Part shown: positions 24,824 through 31,678 of the stretch, in pieces
Layout: each line of letters begins with the position of its first letter
Position numbering within the stretch: the stretch's first letter is position 1
Assembly: GCF_030700245.1 (NCBI RefSeq)
Contig: NZ_JAUYZI010000046.1
Coordinates: 1-47,882 of the forward strand
Direction of reading: 5' to 3'
DNA: 47,882 nt
Source: Methylobacterium amylolyticum
Lineage (GTDB): Bacteria; Pseudomonadota; Alphaproteobacteria; Rhizobiales; Beijerinckiaceae
Notes under the pieces: generated by a model
Database searches by the model: none
The model's input: only the letters and a program-made list of their open reading frames with translations
Told to the model about the DNA's origin: nothing
Program-made: the position numbers and the translations under genes

Positions 24824-25399
24824 TCAGCGGCGGTGATGCCGGCCGCCGCGGCCCCCGTGGAAGCCCCCGTGCCAGCCCCGGTGCCAGCCGGCGTGCCGGA
24901 AGCCGCCCCAGCGGTGTCCACCCCAGCGATGTCCACCCCAGCGGTGGCCGCCGTGCCAGGCGAAGCGGCGGTTCCAGCCGCCCCGCCAGCCCCAGCCGCG
25001 GTGCCACGCGGCGTGGCGGTGCCAGGCGTAGCCGCGGTGCCAGGCGTAGCCCCGGTGCCAAGCGTAGCCCCGGTGCCAGCCCCAGCGCCGCCAGCCGAAC
25101 CGGCGGTAGCCGGCGCCGTAGGTCCGGTAGACCGGCGGCCGGTCGCCGAGGTTGCGCCAGCAGCGGTGCCCGTAGGGCCCGAGGTGCCAGCCCGGCGGGC
25201 AGGCGCGGCCGGCGTATCCGCCCCACCGGCCGCCGGGGCGGCAGCCGCCGAACGGCCCTCGGTGCCCGTAGGGCCCGCAGCCGCCGGAGACGTGGACGAG
25301 CGGCGCGGCGGGCGCCTCCGGCCGGGCGAGCGGCAGCGCCGCGGCCGGCGCCACCAGCCCGAGCAGGCCGAGTCCGGCCAGGATCAGCGATTTCATCAT
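24824..25399 (-). CDS. Secreted GCG/CRPN-type protein with Trp/His/Gly-rich repeats
   Basis: A 191-residue protein with a signal peptide (residues ~1-22, cleavage after AAALP or nearby). Next comes a compact cysteine motif, GCGPYGHRGPFGGCRPGG, then GRACPPGWHLGPYGHRCWRN (to residue ~83). About 100 residues of WHRGYA and HRWGG repeats end in HHRR. I recognise the prefix as the GCG_CRPN prefix-to-repeats family common in Methylobacterium and Bradyrhizobium, of unknown function. The many His and Trp suggest metal, polysaccharide or wall binding, which is inference. Paralogue of 25433-25708. Confidence 0.82.
   Translation of the reverse strand: MMKSLILAGLGLLGLVAPAAALPLARPEAPAAPLVHVSGGCGPYGHRGPFGGCRPGGRWGGYAGRACPPGWHLGPYGHRCWRNLGDRPPVYRTYGAGYRRFGWRRWGWHRGYAWHRGYAWHRGYAWHRHAAWHRGWGWRGGWNRRFAWHGGHRWGGHRWGGHRWGGFRHAGWHRGWHGGFHGGRGGRHHRR
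24906..24950. repeat. Three 15-bp tandem repeats inside the GCG/CRPN gene
   Basis: Units begin at 24906, 24921 and 24936 (consensus CCCCAGCGGTGTCCA on the plus strand) and encode the pentapeptide repeat HRWGG on the minus strand. Confidence 0.85.
25018..25071. repeat. Three 18-bp tandem repeats inside the GCG/CRPN gene
   Basis: Units begin at 25018, 25036 and 25054 (consensus GGTGCCAGGCGTAGCCCC on the plus strand) and encode the hexapeptide repeat AWHRGY on the minus strand. Near-identical units suggest recent slippage expansion. Confidence 0.85.
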
Positions 25400-25432
25400 C
25401 GTACCTCCCGCGGCGATCTCCTTCGGTCCGGA

Positions 25433-25708
25433 TCACCCGTTGCGCCAGCAGCGCCGGCCGTAGGGGCCGATGTGCCAGCCGGGCGGGCAGGCGCGGCCGG
25501 GGATGTAGCCGCCCCACTGGCCGCCCCGGCGGCAGCCGCCGTAGGGGCCGCGATGCCCGAACGGGCCGCAGCCGCCGTAGACCGGGATGATCCGCGCGTC
25601 GGGCAGGGCGTCCCCGGCCGCGAGGCCGGCGAGCGGCAGCGCCGAGGCCGGCAGCGGCGCGGCGAGGCCCGCGGCCAGGATGGCGGCGGGCAGGAATGTC
25701 CGGATCAT
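25433..25708 (-). CDS. Secreted short GCG/CRPN-type protein without repeats
   Basis: A 91-residue protein: signal peptide (~residues 1-23), a short linker, then the same cysteine module as its neighbour (GCGPFGHRGPYGGCRRGG, RACPPGWHIGPYGRRCWRNG), ending directly after it. It is the minimal form of the family with the repeat tail absent. ATG 25708 is preceded by GAGGAG. It lies 33 bp upstream of the longer paralogue on the same strand and probably heads a two-gene operon. GTTACA-type repeats at 25784-25819 lie 76-111 bp upstream of its start. Confidence 0.82.
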   Translation of the reverse strand: MIRTFLPAAILAAGLAAPLPASALPLAGLAAGDALPDARIIPVYGGCGPFGHRGPYGGCRRGGQWGGYIPGRACPPGWHIGPYGRRCWRNG

Positions 25709-25783
25709 GCGGCTCTCCTCGGGTCCGGCGGCGGCACGGGCCGCCGCGTCGGGAGGAGCCTCGCCCCGCCACCCGTCCCGGAT

Positions 25784-25819
25784 GTGACGGGCGGGGGCGG
25801 CCGCGTGACGTTTTGTAAC
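25784..25819 (-). promoter_or_regulatory. GTTACA-type direct repeats upstream of the GCG/CRPN genes
   Basis: On the minus strand GTTACA (25819-25814), AAAC, GTCACG (25809-25804) form a 10-bp-period direct repeat; a further GTCACA lies at 25789-25784, two helical turns on. The same GTNACA-AAAC-GTNACA core occurs at 28443-28458 before the response regulator gene. OmpR-family regulators such as RstA bind direct repeats of this kind. Confidence 0.55.
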
Positions 25820-25834
25820 GCCGTCCGGTCCCGA

Positions 25835-26101
25835 TCAGACGGTGATGTCGAGGAGACGGTCCGTCATGCGGTCGGCGGTCCGGATCACGGCCGCGTTCAG
25901 CCCGAAGGCGGCGCGCGCGCCCACGAGATCGCCCACCGCGCCGGACAGATCGACCCGGGCGGCCGGGGGCAGGGCGGCGCTGCCCGCCGGGATGCCGGTT
26001 TCGGCCCCGGTCTCGGTCCCGGCGATCGTCCGCGCGGCGGCGTCCAGGCCGCGGGACGCGGAGATCAGGCCGCCGGTCGCGGTGTGCAGGGCATCGAGCA
26101 T
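25835..26101 (-). CDS. Tiny flagellar-rod/hook-like protein
   Basis: An 88-residue protein. The N-terminus MLDALHTATGGLISASRGLD and C-terminus LVGARAAFGLNAAVIRTADRM resemble the paired terminal coiled-coil segments of flagellar rod and hook proteins (FlgB/FlgC/FlgG type: ...AQRAFEANAKVIKTADEM...). Only a ~30-residue linker stands in place of the central domain. No flagellar genes are nearby. It could be a stand-alone axial-protein relic, a chaperone-like mini-protein, or something unrelated with the same heptad pattern. Confidence 0.6.
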   Translation of the reverse strand: MLDALHTATGGLISASRGLDAAARTIAGTETGAETGIPAGSAALPPAARVDLSGAVGDLVGARAAFGLNAAVIRTADRMTDRLLDITV

Positions 26102-26229
26102 CGGGCACCTCGTCGAGCGATCCTCGCACCGCGCCCGTCAAGGCGGCGTTGCGGCGATCCCGCGCATTCGAGCGATCGGGCCCGGATTCCGGGCGGATGT
26201 CCGGTCCCGGGCCCACGTCCTGCGGCCCC

Positions 26230-27603
26230 TCAGGCGGATGCCCCGGCGCGCGGCAGGCTGAGGGTGAAGCGGGCGCCGCCGAGGTGCCCGGTCGAGACTC
26301 GCAGGGCGCCCCCGTGCGCCTCGGCGATCTGGCGGGCGATGGCGAGGCCGAGCCCGCTGCCGCCGGTGCCGCGGCTGCGCGAGCCCTCGATCCGGTAGAA
26401 CGGGCTGAAGATCGCCGCGGCCTGGGCCTCGCCGACTCCCGGCCCGTCGTCGTCCACGTGGACCCGGCAGGTCGCCGGCTCGACCGCGACCGCGATCTCC
26501 ACCCGGCCGCGGCCGAACTTCACCGCGTTGTCGACGAGGTTGGCGAGCACCCGGCGCAGGGCCACCGCGTCGCCGTCCACCGCCGCGTCCTCGGTCTCGC
26601 CGTCGATCAAAGCCACCGGCTGGCCCACGGCGCAGCGCTCGGCCGCCTCGATCGCCGCGAGGTCGGCGAGGTCGACCCGCTCGCGGGCCCGCGACACGGT
26701 GGTGCCGCGGGCGAAGGCGAGCGCCGTCTCGATCAGCGCGGTCATCGCCTCGATGTCGGCGGCCATGCGCGCCCGCTGGCCGGCCTCCGCGATCCCCTCG
26801 GCGCGCAGGCGCAGCCGGGTCAGGTAGGTCTTCAGGTCGTGCGAGATCGCCCCGATCAGGAAGGAGCGCTCCTGCAAGAGGCCCGCGACCCGCTCCTGCA
26901 TGGCGTGGACGGCCCGGGCGAGGCGGCGCATGTCCGGGGCGCCCGTGACCGGCACCGGCCCGGCGGGCGGGCTGCCGTCGAACGCCGAGGCCGCGGCGGT
27001 GAGGCGGCGCAGGGGCCGCATCTCGCGCTGCGCGCCGTAGAGGGCGAGGCCCGCCGCCGCGATCCCGAGGATCCCGATCCACAACCCCGGCGCCAGACCG
27101 AACAGCCGCAGCGACAGCCCGCGCGGCGCCTCGGCCTCGTCGAGGACGAGGACGCGCCCGTCGCCCGTGCGCCAGACGATCCGGGCGGGGCGGCCCTCCG
27201 TGGCGAACCGCGACGCGGGGCGCGCGTCCGCGTCCACGTAGGCGCGCAGGCCGTCACCGTCGCCCGGATCCGGGAACGCGTCCGGCGCGAAGGCGCGCAG
27301 GGTCGCCTCGATCCGCGGCGCCCGGCGCAGGGCCTCGGTCTCGGGCGGGGCCGCGTCCTGAAGGGTGACGCGCAGGTGCGGGCCGCTCACCGCCCGCAGG
27401 ATCGCCGGCCGCAAGCTCGGGTCGGCCCGGCGGACGAGGTCGATCACCCCGGCCGCCTGGTCGAGGCGCGGGTAGGGCGTCGCGAAGGGCGGGGGCGTCG
27501 CCGCGCGCTCGTAGCGGCCGATGGCGATCGCCGCGACGATTACCGCCGTGAGCGCCGCCATCAGGATCAGCATGATCCGCCCGAGCAGGCCGATCCGGCC
27601 CAT
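26230..27603 (-). CDS. Sensor histidine kinase (EnvZ/RstB-like)
   Basis: A 457-residue inner-membrane kinase. TM1 is at ~10-28, a periplasmic sensor of ~140 residues follows, TM2 is at ~172-191 and HAMP at ~192-245. The phospho-acceptor His255 lies in LIGAISHDLKTYLTRLRLR. The ATPase domain has N-box LANLVDNAVKFG, G1 VDDDGPGVG and G2 GTGGSGLGLAIAR. Motifs are intact, so it should be active. It lies 33 bp downstream of the response regulator gene, same strand, forming a regulator-kinase operon. The stimulus is not evident. Confidence 0.93.
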   Translation of the reverse strand: MGRIGLLGRIMLILMAALTAVIVAAIAIGRYERAATPPPFATPYPRLDQAAGVIDLVRRADPSLRPAILRAVSGPHLRVTLQDAAPPETEALRRAPRIEATLRAFAPDAFPDPGDGDGLRAYVDADARPASRFATEGRPARIVWRTGDGRVLVLDEAEAPRGLSLRLFGLAPGLWIGILGIAAAGLALYGAQREMRPLRRLTAAASAFDGSPPAGPVPVTGAPDMRRLARAVHAMQERVAGLLQERSFLIGAISHDLKTYLTRLRLRAEGIAEAGQRARMAADIEAMTALIETALAFARGTTVSRARERVDLADLAAIEAAERCAVGQPVALIDGETEDAAVDGDAVALRRVLANLVDNAVKFGRGRVEIAVAVEPATCRVHVDDDGPGVGEAQAAAIFSPFYRIEGSRSRGTGGSGLGLAIARQIAEAHGGALRVSTGHLGGARFTLSLPRAGASA

Positions 27604-27636
27604 CGCGATCCTCTCCCCCGTTCTCCCTCGCCCGCC

Positions 27637-28392
27637 TCAGGCCGGCCGGACCGGGGCGGCGAGGATGTAGCCGGCGTTGCGCACGGTCTTGATCAGGGCC
27701 GAGGCCGCGCTGCCGCCCTCGTCGAGGCGGCGGCGCAGGCGGCTCACCTGCACGTCGATCGTCCGGTCGTACACGTCGGCGACGCGGCCCCGGGTCCAGT
27801 CGAGGAGCTGGTCGCGGGACAGCACCCGCTGCGGCCGGGTGACGAAGCACAGGAGCAGGTCGAACTCCGCGCTGGTGAGCGGCACCTCCCGGGGCTCTTC
27901 CCCTTCCCCTCCGGCCAGCACCGCCCGGGCGGCCGGGTCGATCACGAGGTCGGCGACCCGCAGCCGCTCCGGCGCGGGCTCGGGCGCCGCCGGCCCGCCC
28001 GCCTGTCCGCCCCCCTGCCCTCCCGCCCGGCGCAGCACCGCGCGGATGCGGGCGAGCAGCACCCGCGGGTTGAACGGCTTCGAGACGTAGTCGTCGGCGC
28101 CCATCTCCAGGCCGAGCACCCGGTCGATGTCCTCGTCCTTGGCGGTGAGCATCACCACGGGCGGACCGCCTGCCGCGCGAAGGCGGCGGCAGATCGACAG
28201 GCCGTCCTCGCCCGGCAGCATCCAGTCGAGCACGATCAGGTCCGGGGGCGGCCCCTGAGCCAGCCGCCGGTCGAGGGCCGCGCCGCCGTCGAGGCGGACG
28301 ACGGAGAACCCCTCCCCCTCCAGGAAGCCGCCGAGCAGCGCCCGGATCTCGGGGTCGTCCTCGACGATGGCGAGCGTGGTGCCCTCGTTCAT
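27637..28392 (-). CDS. OmpR-family response regulator
   Basis: A 251-residue protein with an N-terminal receiver: acidic pocket D12/D13, phospho-site D56 (LIVLDWMLPGEDG) and Lys in LTAKDED. A Gly/Pro-rich linker (~135-155) leads to a winged-helix DNA-binding domain (~160-247) with VPLTSAEFDLLLCFVTRP, VLSRDQLLDWTRGR and RTIDVQVSRLRRRLDE. Partner of the kinase 26230-27603. Direct repeats typical of this family's operators lie ~50 bp upstream (28443-28458), suggesting autoregulation, and again before the GCG/CRPN genes. Confidence 0.95.
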   Translation of the reverse strand: MNEGTTLAIVEDDPEIRALLGGFLEGEGFSVVRLDGGAALDRRLAQGPPPDLIVLDWMLPGEDGLSICRRLRAAGGPPVVMLTAKDEDIDRVLGLEMGADDYVSKPFNPRVLLARIRAVLRRAGGQGGGQAGGPAAPEPAPERLRVADLVIDPAARAVLAGGEGEEPREVPLTSAEFDLLLCFVTRPQRVLSRDQLLDWTRGRVADVYDRTIDVQVSRLRRRLDEGGSAASALIKTVRNAGYILAAPVRPA

Positions 28393-28398
28393 GGGGCC

Positions 28399-28426
28399 AG
28401 CATAGGCGGGCGGGCGCCCGCGGCAA
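28399..28426 (-). promoter_or_regulatory. Possible -35/-10 promoter of the response regulator gene
   Basis: On the minus strand TTGCCG (28426-28421), a 16-bp spacer and TATGCT (28404-28399) resemble a sigma-70 type promoter. The -10 ends 6 nt before the ATG at 28392, so transcription would begin at or next to the start codon and give a leaderless mRNA. No Shine-Dalgarno sequence precedes the ATG, which agrees. Confidence 0.4.
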
Positions 28427-28442
28427 CGCGGGACTGCGTGCC

Positions 28443-28458
28443 GTCACAAAACGTTACA
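28443..28458 (+). promoter_or_regulatory. GTCACA-AAAC-GTTACA direct repeat between the regulator and mcl
   Basis: A 10-bp-period direct repeat: GTCACA 28443-28448, AAAC, GTTACA 28453-28458. It lies 50 bp before the response regulator start (minus strand) and 90 bp before the malyl-CoA lyase start (plus strand), so it could serve either. It matches the repeat at 25804-25819. Confidence 0.55.
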
Positions 28459-28547
28459 GGACATTTTGCCGAGCCGCCGCGCCTTTACGCGCGCGCCCGC
28501 GCCTGCCTTAACGGCGCGGACGCCACGCCCTGAAACAGAGGCACCCG

Positions 28548-29597
28548 ATGAAACTGCCCCGCCGCTTCTTCCAGCCGCTCGCCACCGGCGCGCCCGCCCC
28601 GTTCCGCGAGCTGCCGGTCAAGCTGGAGCGGATGATCCACTTCGTGCCGCCCCACAACGACAAGGTCCGCGCCCGTGTGCCGGAGCTCGCCGGGACGGTC
28701 GACGTGGTGCTCGGCAACCTGGAGGACGCGGTGCCCGCCGACCAGAAGGAGGCGGCGCGGAAAGGTTTCGTGGCGATGGCCCAGGCCACCGACTTCGCCG
28801 CCACCGGCACCGGCCTGTGGACCCGGATCAACGCCCTCAACTCGCCCTGGATTCTCGACGACCTGTTCACCCTCGTCGCCGAGGTCGGATCGAAGCTCGA
28901 CGTGGTGATGGTGCCCAAGGTCGAGGGGCCCTGGGACATCCACTACGTCGACCAGTTGCTCGCCCAGCTCGAAGCCCGCCACGGGGTGACGAAGCCGATT
29001 CTCGTCCACGCCATTCTGGAGACGGCCGAGGGCGTGGCCAACGTCGACGCCATCGCCTGCGCGAGCCCCCGCATGCACGGCATGAGCCTCGGGCCCGCCG
29101 ATCTCGCGGCGTCGCGCGGCATGAAGACCACCCGCGTCGGCGGCGGCCACCCGGATTACCGCGTGCTCAGCGATCCCGCGGGCGACGCGCCCCGGGCCAG
29201 CGCCCAGCAGGATCTCTGGCACTACACCATCGCGCGGATGGTCGACGCCTGCATGGCCAACGGCCTCAAGGCGTTCTACGGGCCGTTCGGCGACTTCTCC
29301 GACGCGGCGGCCTGCGAGGTGCAGTTCCGCAACGCCTTCCTGATGGGCTGCGCCGGCGCCTGGACGCTGCACCCGAGCCAGGTGGCGATCGCCAAGCGCG
29401 TCTTCGCCCCCGACCCGGCCGAGGTGGCCTTCGCCGCGCGCATCGTCGCGGCGATGCCCGACGGCACCGGCGCGGTGATGCTCGACGGCAAGATGCAGGA
29501 CGACGCCACCTGGAAGCAGGCCAAGGTCATCGTCGACCTCGCCAAGCTGGTCGCCGCGAAGGACCCGGATCTGGCGGCGGTCTACCAGTTGGGGTGA
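28548..29597 (+). CDS. mcl: Malyl-CoA/beta-methylmalyl-CoA/citramalyl-CoA lyase, Chloroflexus MCL type
   Basis: A 349-residue HpcH/HpaI-CitE superfamily enzyme. From memory it resembles the trifunctional MCL of the Chloroflexus 3-hydroxypropionate cycle along its whole length (LPRRFFQPLATGAPAPFREL; VPKVEGPWDIHYVDQLLA; MKTTRVGGGHPDY; LDGKMQDDATWKQAKVI). It does not resemble the shorter serine-cycle MclA. Mg2+ ligands are likely Glu158 (ILETAEG) and Asp185 (LGPADLAASRG). It cleaves or forms malyl-CoA-type thioesters with acetyl- or propionyl-CoA and glyoxylate. Monocistronic; an operator-like repeat lies 90 bp upstream. Confidence 0.85.
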   Translation: MKLPRRFFQPLATGAPAPFRELPVKLERMIHFVPPHNDKVRARVPELAGTVDVVLGNLEDAVPADQKEAARKGFVAMAQATDFAATGTGLWTRINALNSPWILDDLFTLVAEVGSKLDVVMVPKVEGPWDIHYVDQLLAQLEARHGVTKPILVHAILETAEGVANVDAIACASPRMHGMSLGPADLAASRGMKTTRVGGGHPDYRVLSDPAGDAPRASAQQDLWHYTIARMVDACMANGLKAFYGPFGDFSDAAACEVQFRNAFLMGCAGAWTLHPSQVAIAKRVFAPDPAEVAFAARIVAAMPDGTGAVMLDGKMQDDATWKQAKVIVDLAKLVAAKDPDLAAVYQLG

Positions 29598-29617
29598 GGG
29601 GGCGCCTCGCCCGCTTC

Positions 29618-29810
29618 CCCTCTCCCCGCGTGCGGGGAGAGGGCCGAGCCCCCCTTGTCGGGGGCGAGGCGAGCGGCAGCGAGGGTGAGGGGGCGATCCC
29701 GGATGAGCCTCCCCGGATACGCCCCCTCACCGCCGCTTCGGCTGCGCCTCCGCTTCCCGCAGGCACGACGGGGTGCCTGCGGGCCTCTCCCCGCATGCGG
29801 GGCGAGGGGG
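29618..29810. repeat. Cluster of intergenic hairpin repeats between mcl and the BKACE gene
   Basis: Three dyads: CCCTCTCCCCGC (29618-29629) with its complement 29632-29643; CCCGCAGGCAC (29756-29766) with 29773-29783; and CTCTCCCCGCATGCGGGGCGAG at about 29785-29806. Repeated GGTGAGGGGGCG-type text surrounds them. Such CTCTCCCCGC hairpins are common dispersed intergenic elements in alphaproteobacteria, and here separate two convergent genes, probably as bidirectional terminators. Confidence 0.65.
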
Positions 29811-29853
29811 CGGCAAAGCCCGACGCGCCGCCGCAGCGGAGACGGACGCGGCC

Positions 29854-30741
29854 CTACCCGCCCGTCGTCCCAATCCGGAAAATCGCCCGCGCCTCGGCCG
29901 GTGTCGCCGGCTCGCGGTCGAGATGGGCGAGCAGGCTCACCGCCTTCTCGACCAGCGCCGCGTTGCTCGGGGCGAGCCGCCCGCGCGACAGGTAGAGGTT
30001 GTCCTCCAGGCCGACGCGGACGTTGCCGCCCATCGCGGCGACCGCCGCCAGCATCGGGAATTCCCGCGCGCCGATGCCGAAGGCCGACCACACCGCGTCC
30101 TCCGGCAGCCGGGCGCGCATCGCCGCCAGCGCCTCGACGGTCGCCGGCGCCCCCCAGGGGATGCCGAGGCAGATCTGGAACAGCGGTGGGCGGGCGAGGT
30201 GCCCCTCGGCGATCAGGTGGCGGGCCAGCTCGATCTGGCCGAGATCGAACACCTCGATCTCCGGCTTCACCCCGGCCGCCCGGATCGTCTCGGCCATCGC
30301 CCGCAGGTGGGCGGGGGTGTTCAGGAACAGGTGCTCGCCGAAGTTCATCGTCGCGATGTCGAGGGTGCAGATCTCGGGGCGCAGCGCGGTCACGTGCCGG
30401 GTGCGCGCCTCGGGCCCGACGAAGGTGGTGCCGGGGCCGGCGACCGCCGGATCGGGCTCGCCCGGCACGAAGCGCCCGCCCGCCCCCGTCGTCAGGTTGA
30501 GGATCACGTCGGCGTTGCGCGCCCGCACCCGCTCGACGACCGCGCGGTAATGCGCCAGCTCCATGCTCGGCGCGCCCGTCTCGGGATCGCGCACGTGGAT
30601 GTGCACCACCGCCGCCCCGGCGGCGGCGGCCTCCAGGGCCGAGTCCGCGATGGCCTGCGGGCTCACAGGCACGGCCGGGTTCTTCTTCGGCGTGTCGAAG
30701 GAGCCGGTCAGCGCGCAGGTGATCACCGTCTTTCTGTCCAC
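29854..30741 (-). CDS. Beta-keto acid cleavage enzyme (BKACE, DUF849; Kce-like)
   Basis: A 295-residue TIM-barrel enzyme that condenses a beta-keto acid with acetyl-CoA and splits it to acetoacetate and a new acyl-CoA. The metal-binding HxH is present as His47/His49 (AGAAVVHIHVRDPETG), with ILNLTTGAGGRF, TLDIATMNFGEHLFLNTP and the C-terminal ligand Glu in RVGLEDNLYL. GTG 30741 gives the family N-terminus (KTVITCALTGSF). Members act on 3-keto-5-aminohexanoate, dehydrocarnitine and others; the substrate cannot be assigned here. Confidence 0.88.
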   Translation of the reverse strand: MDRKTVITCALTGSFDTPKKNPAVPVSPQAIADSALEAAAAGAAVVHIHVRDPETGAPSMELAHYRAVVERVRARNADVILNLTTGAGGRFVPGEPDPAVAGPGTTFVGPEARTRHVTALRPEICTLDIATMNFGEHLFLNTPAHLRAMAETIRAAGVKPEIEVFDLGQIELARHLIAEGHLARPPLFQICLGIPWGAPATVEALAAMRARLPEDAVWSAFGIGAREFPMLAAVAAMGGNVRVGLEDNLYLSRGRLAPSNAALVEKAVSLLAHLDREPATPAEARAIFRIGTTGG

Positions 30742-30779
30742 GCCCGTCCTCCCGTGTCGTCGTGCGATGCCGCGACCCC

Positions 30780-31496
30780 TCAGGCCGGCGCGGCGGCCTT
30801 CGCCGCGGCGAACCGGTCGCGGGCGGCCAGAGGATCGAGGTCCGGCGCCTGCCGGCCGATCGCCAGGGCGCCGTCGAGGATCGCGCAGGCCCGGGCCCAG
30901 GTGCCGGGCACGAACGGTGCGGCGCCCTCGGCGACCTCGGCGGCGCAGCGGGCATCCTCCGCGGCCTGGCGCGCGGCGGCGGCCGTACGCGCGACCGCGG
31001 CCTGGAGCGCCCCGGCCCGCCACGCCCGCGCCCGGGCCGAGTCCTGCGCCAGCGCGCCGCCGCGCCACTCGGCGGCCCGGGCCGCGTCGAGGGCCGCGTG
31101 CAGGTCGGGGGCGGCGGCGCAGGCGGCGGCGTCCTCCGACATCCCCGCCACGGCGCAGAGGGGCGCGAGGATCGTCCGCACGCTCTCCAGGGCGAGGTGG
31201 CGGGTGCGGGCGGCCTCGATCCCGGGCGCGTCGGCCGAGCCCGAGAGCCGCAGCACGAAGGCGATCAGTTGAGGCCGCTCCGCGTCGGGCATCGCGTCGT
31301 TGAGGCCGAGCGCGTAGGCCGCGACGGCCCGGGAGAAGCAGGGCGGGCAGTCGGCGCTGGAGCGGATCGCCCGGTAGGGCAGCCCCGCCGCGACGATCGC
31401 CGCCTCGTTGATGCAGGTGCCCCCGTCCGGCCCGGGGAAGGCGTGCGAGCCGGCGAGCAGGCGCCAGTCGAGGATCTTCTGGAAGTCCGCGTGCAT
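30780..31496 (-). CDS. Conserved hypothetical protein (GTCINEAA motif)
   Basis: A 238-residue protein starting at ATG 31496. The N-terminal half carries distinctive motifs: FQKILDWRLLAGSHAFPGPD, GGTCINEAAIVAAGLPYR, ADCPPCFSRAVAAYALGLND and FVLRLSGSAD. The C-terminal half is Ala/Arg-rich and helical. I recall the N-terminal module in hypothetical proteins of Methylobacterium, Bradyrhizobium and phages, without a known function. The clustered Cys residues (C at GGTC, CPPC) could bind a metal. It lies 38 bp upstream of the BKACE gene on the same strand, perhaps co-transcribed. Confidence 0.65.
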   Translation of the reverse strand: MHADFQKILDWRLLAGSHAFPGPDGGTCINEAAIVAAGLPYRAIRSSADCPPCFSRAVAAYALGLNDAMPDAERPQLIAFVLRLSGSADAPGIEAARTRHLALESVRTILAPLCAVAGMSEDAAACAAAPDLHAALDAARAAEWRGGALAQDSARARAWRAGALQAAVARTAAAARQAAEDARCAAEVAEGAAPFVPGTWARACAILDGALAIGRQAPDLDPLAARDRFAAAKAAAPA

Positions 31497-31569
31497 CCCG
31501 CACCTCCTACCGGGGGCAGGGTGGCACGGCGCCGGGCCGCTGGCGAGGGGCGGCACGACATCCGGGTTT

Positions 31570-31657
31570 CGAAAGGGCGGGCCCTTTCGCGGGTGCAGGG
31601 CGGAGCCTTGCGAACGTCGGGGCTCTGCCCCGACACCCCGCCAAAGGGCTCGCCCTT
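31570..31657. repeat. Triple-hairpin intergenic element
   Basis: Three perfect short stems in a row: 31570-31578/31581-31589 (CGAAAGGGC), 31616-31623/31627-31634 (GTCGGGGC) and 31644-31649/31652-31657 (AAGGGC). It sits between the NicO gene end and the hypothetical gene start, both leftward. The composition resembles dispersed intergenic mosaic elements of Methylobacterium; it may act as a terminator of the NicO operon. Confidence 0.6.
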
Positions 31658-31678
31658 CGGGGTCCCCGTACGGTTTCG

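Noticed and set aside
24906..25071. CRISPR-like array
   Set aside because: The short repeats are contiguous, lack spacers and encode in-frame HRWGG and AWHRGY peptide repeats.
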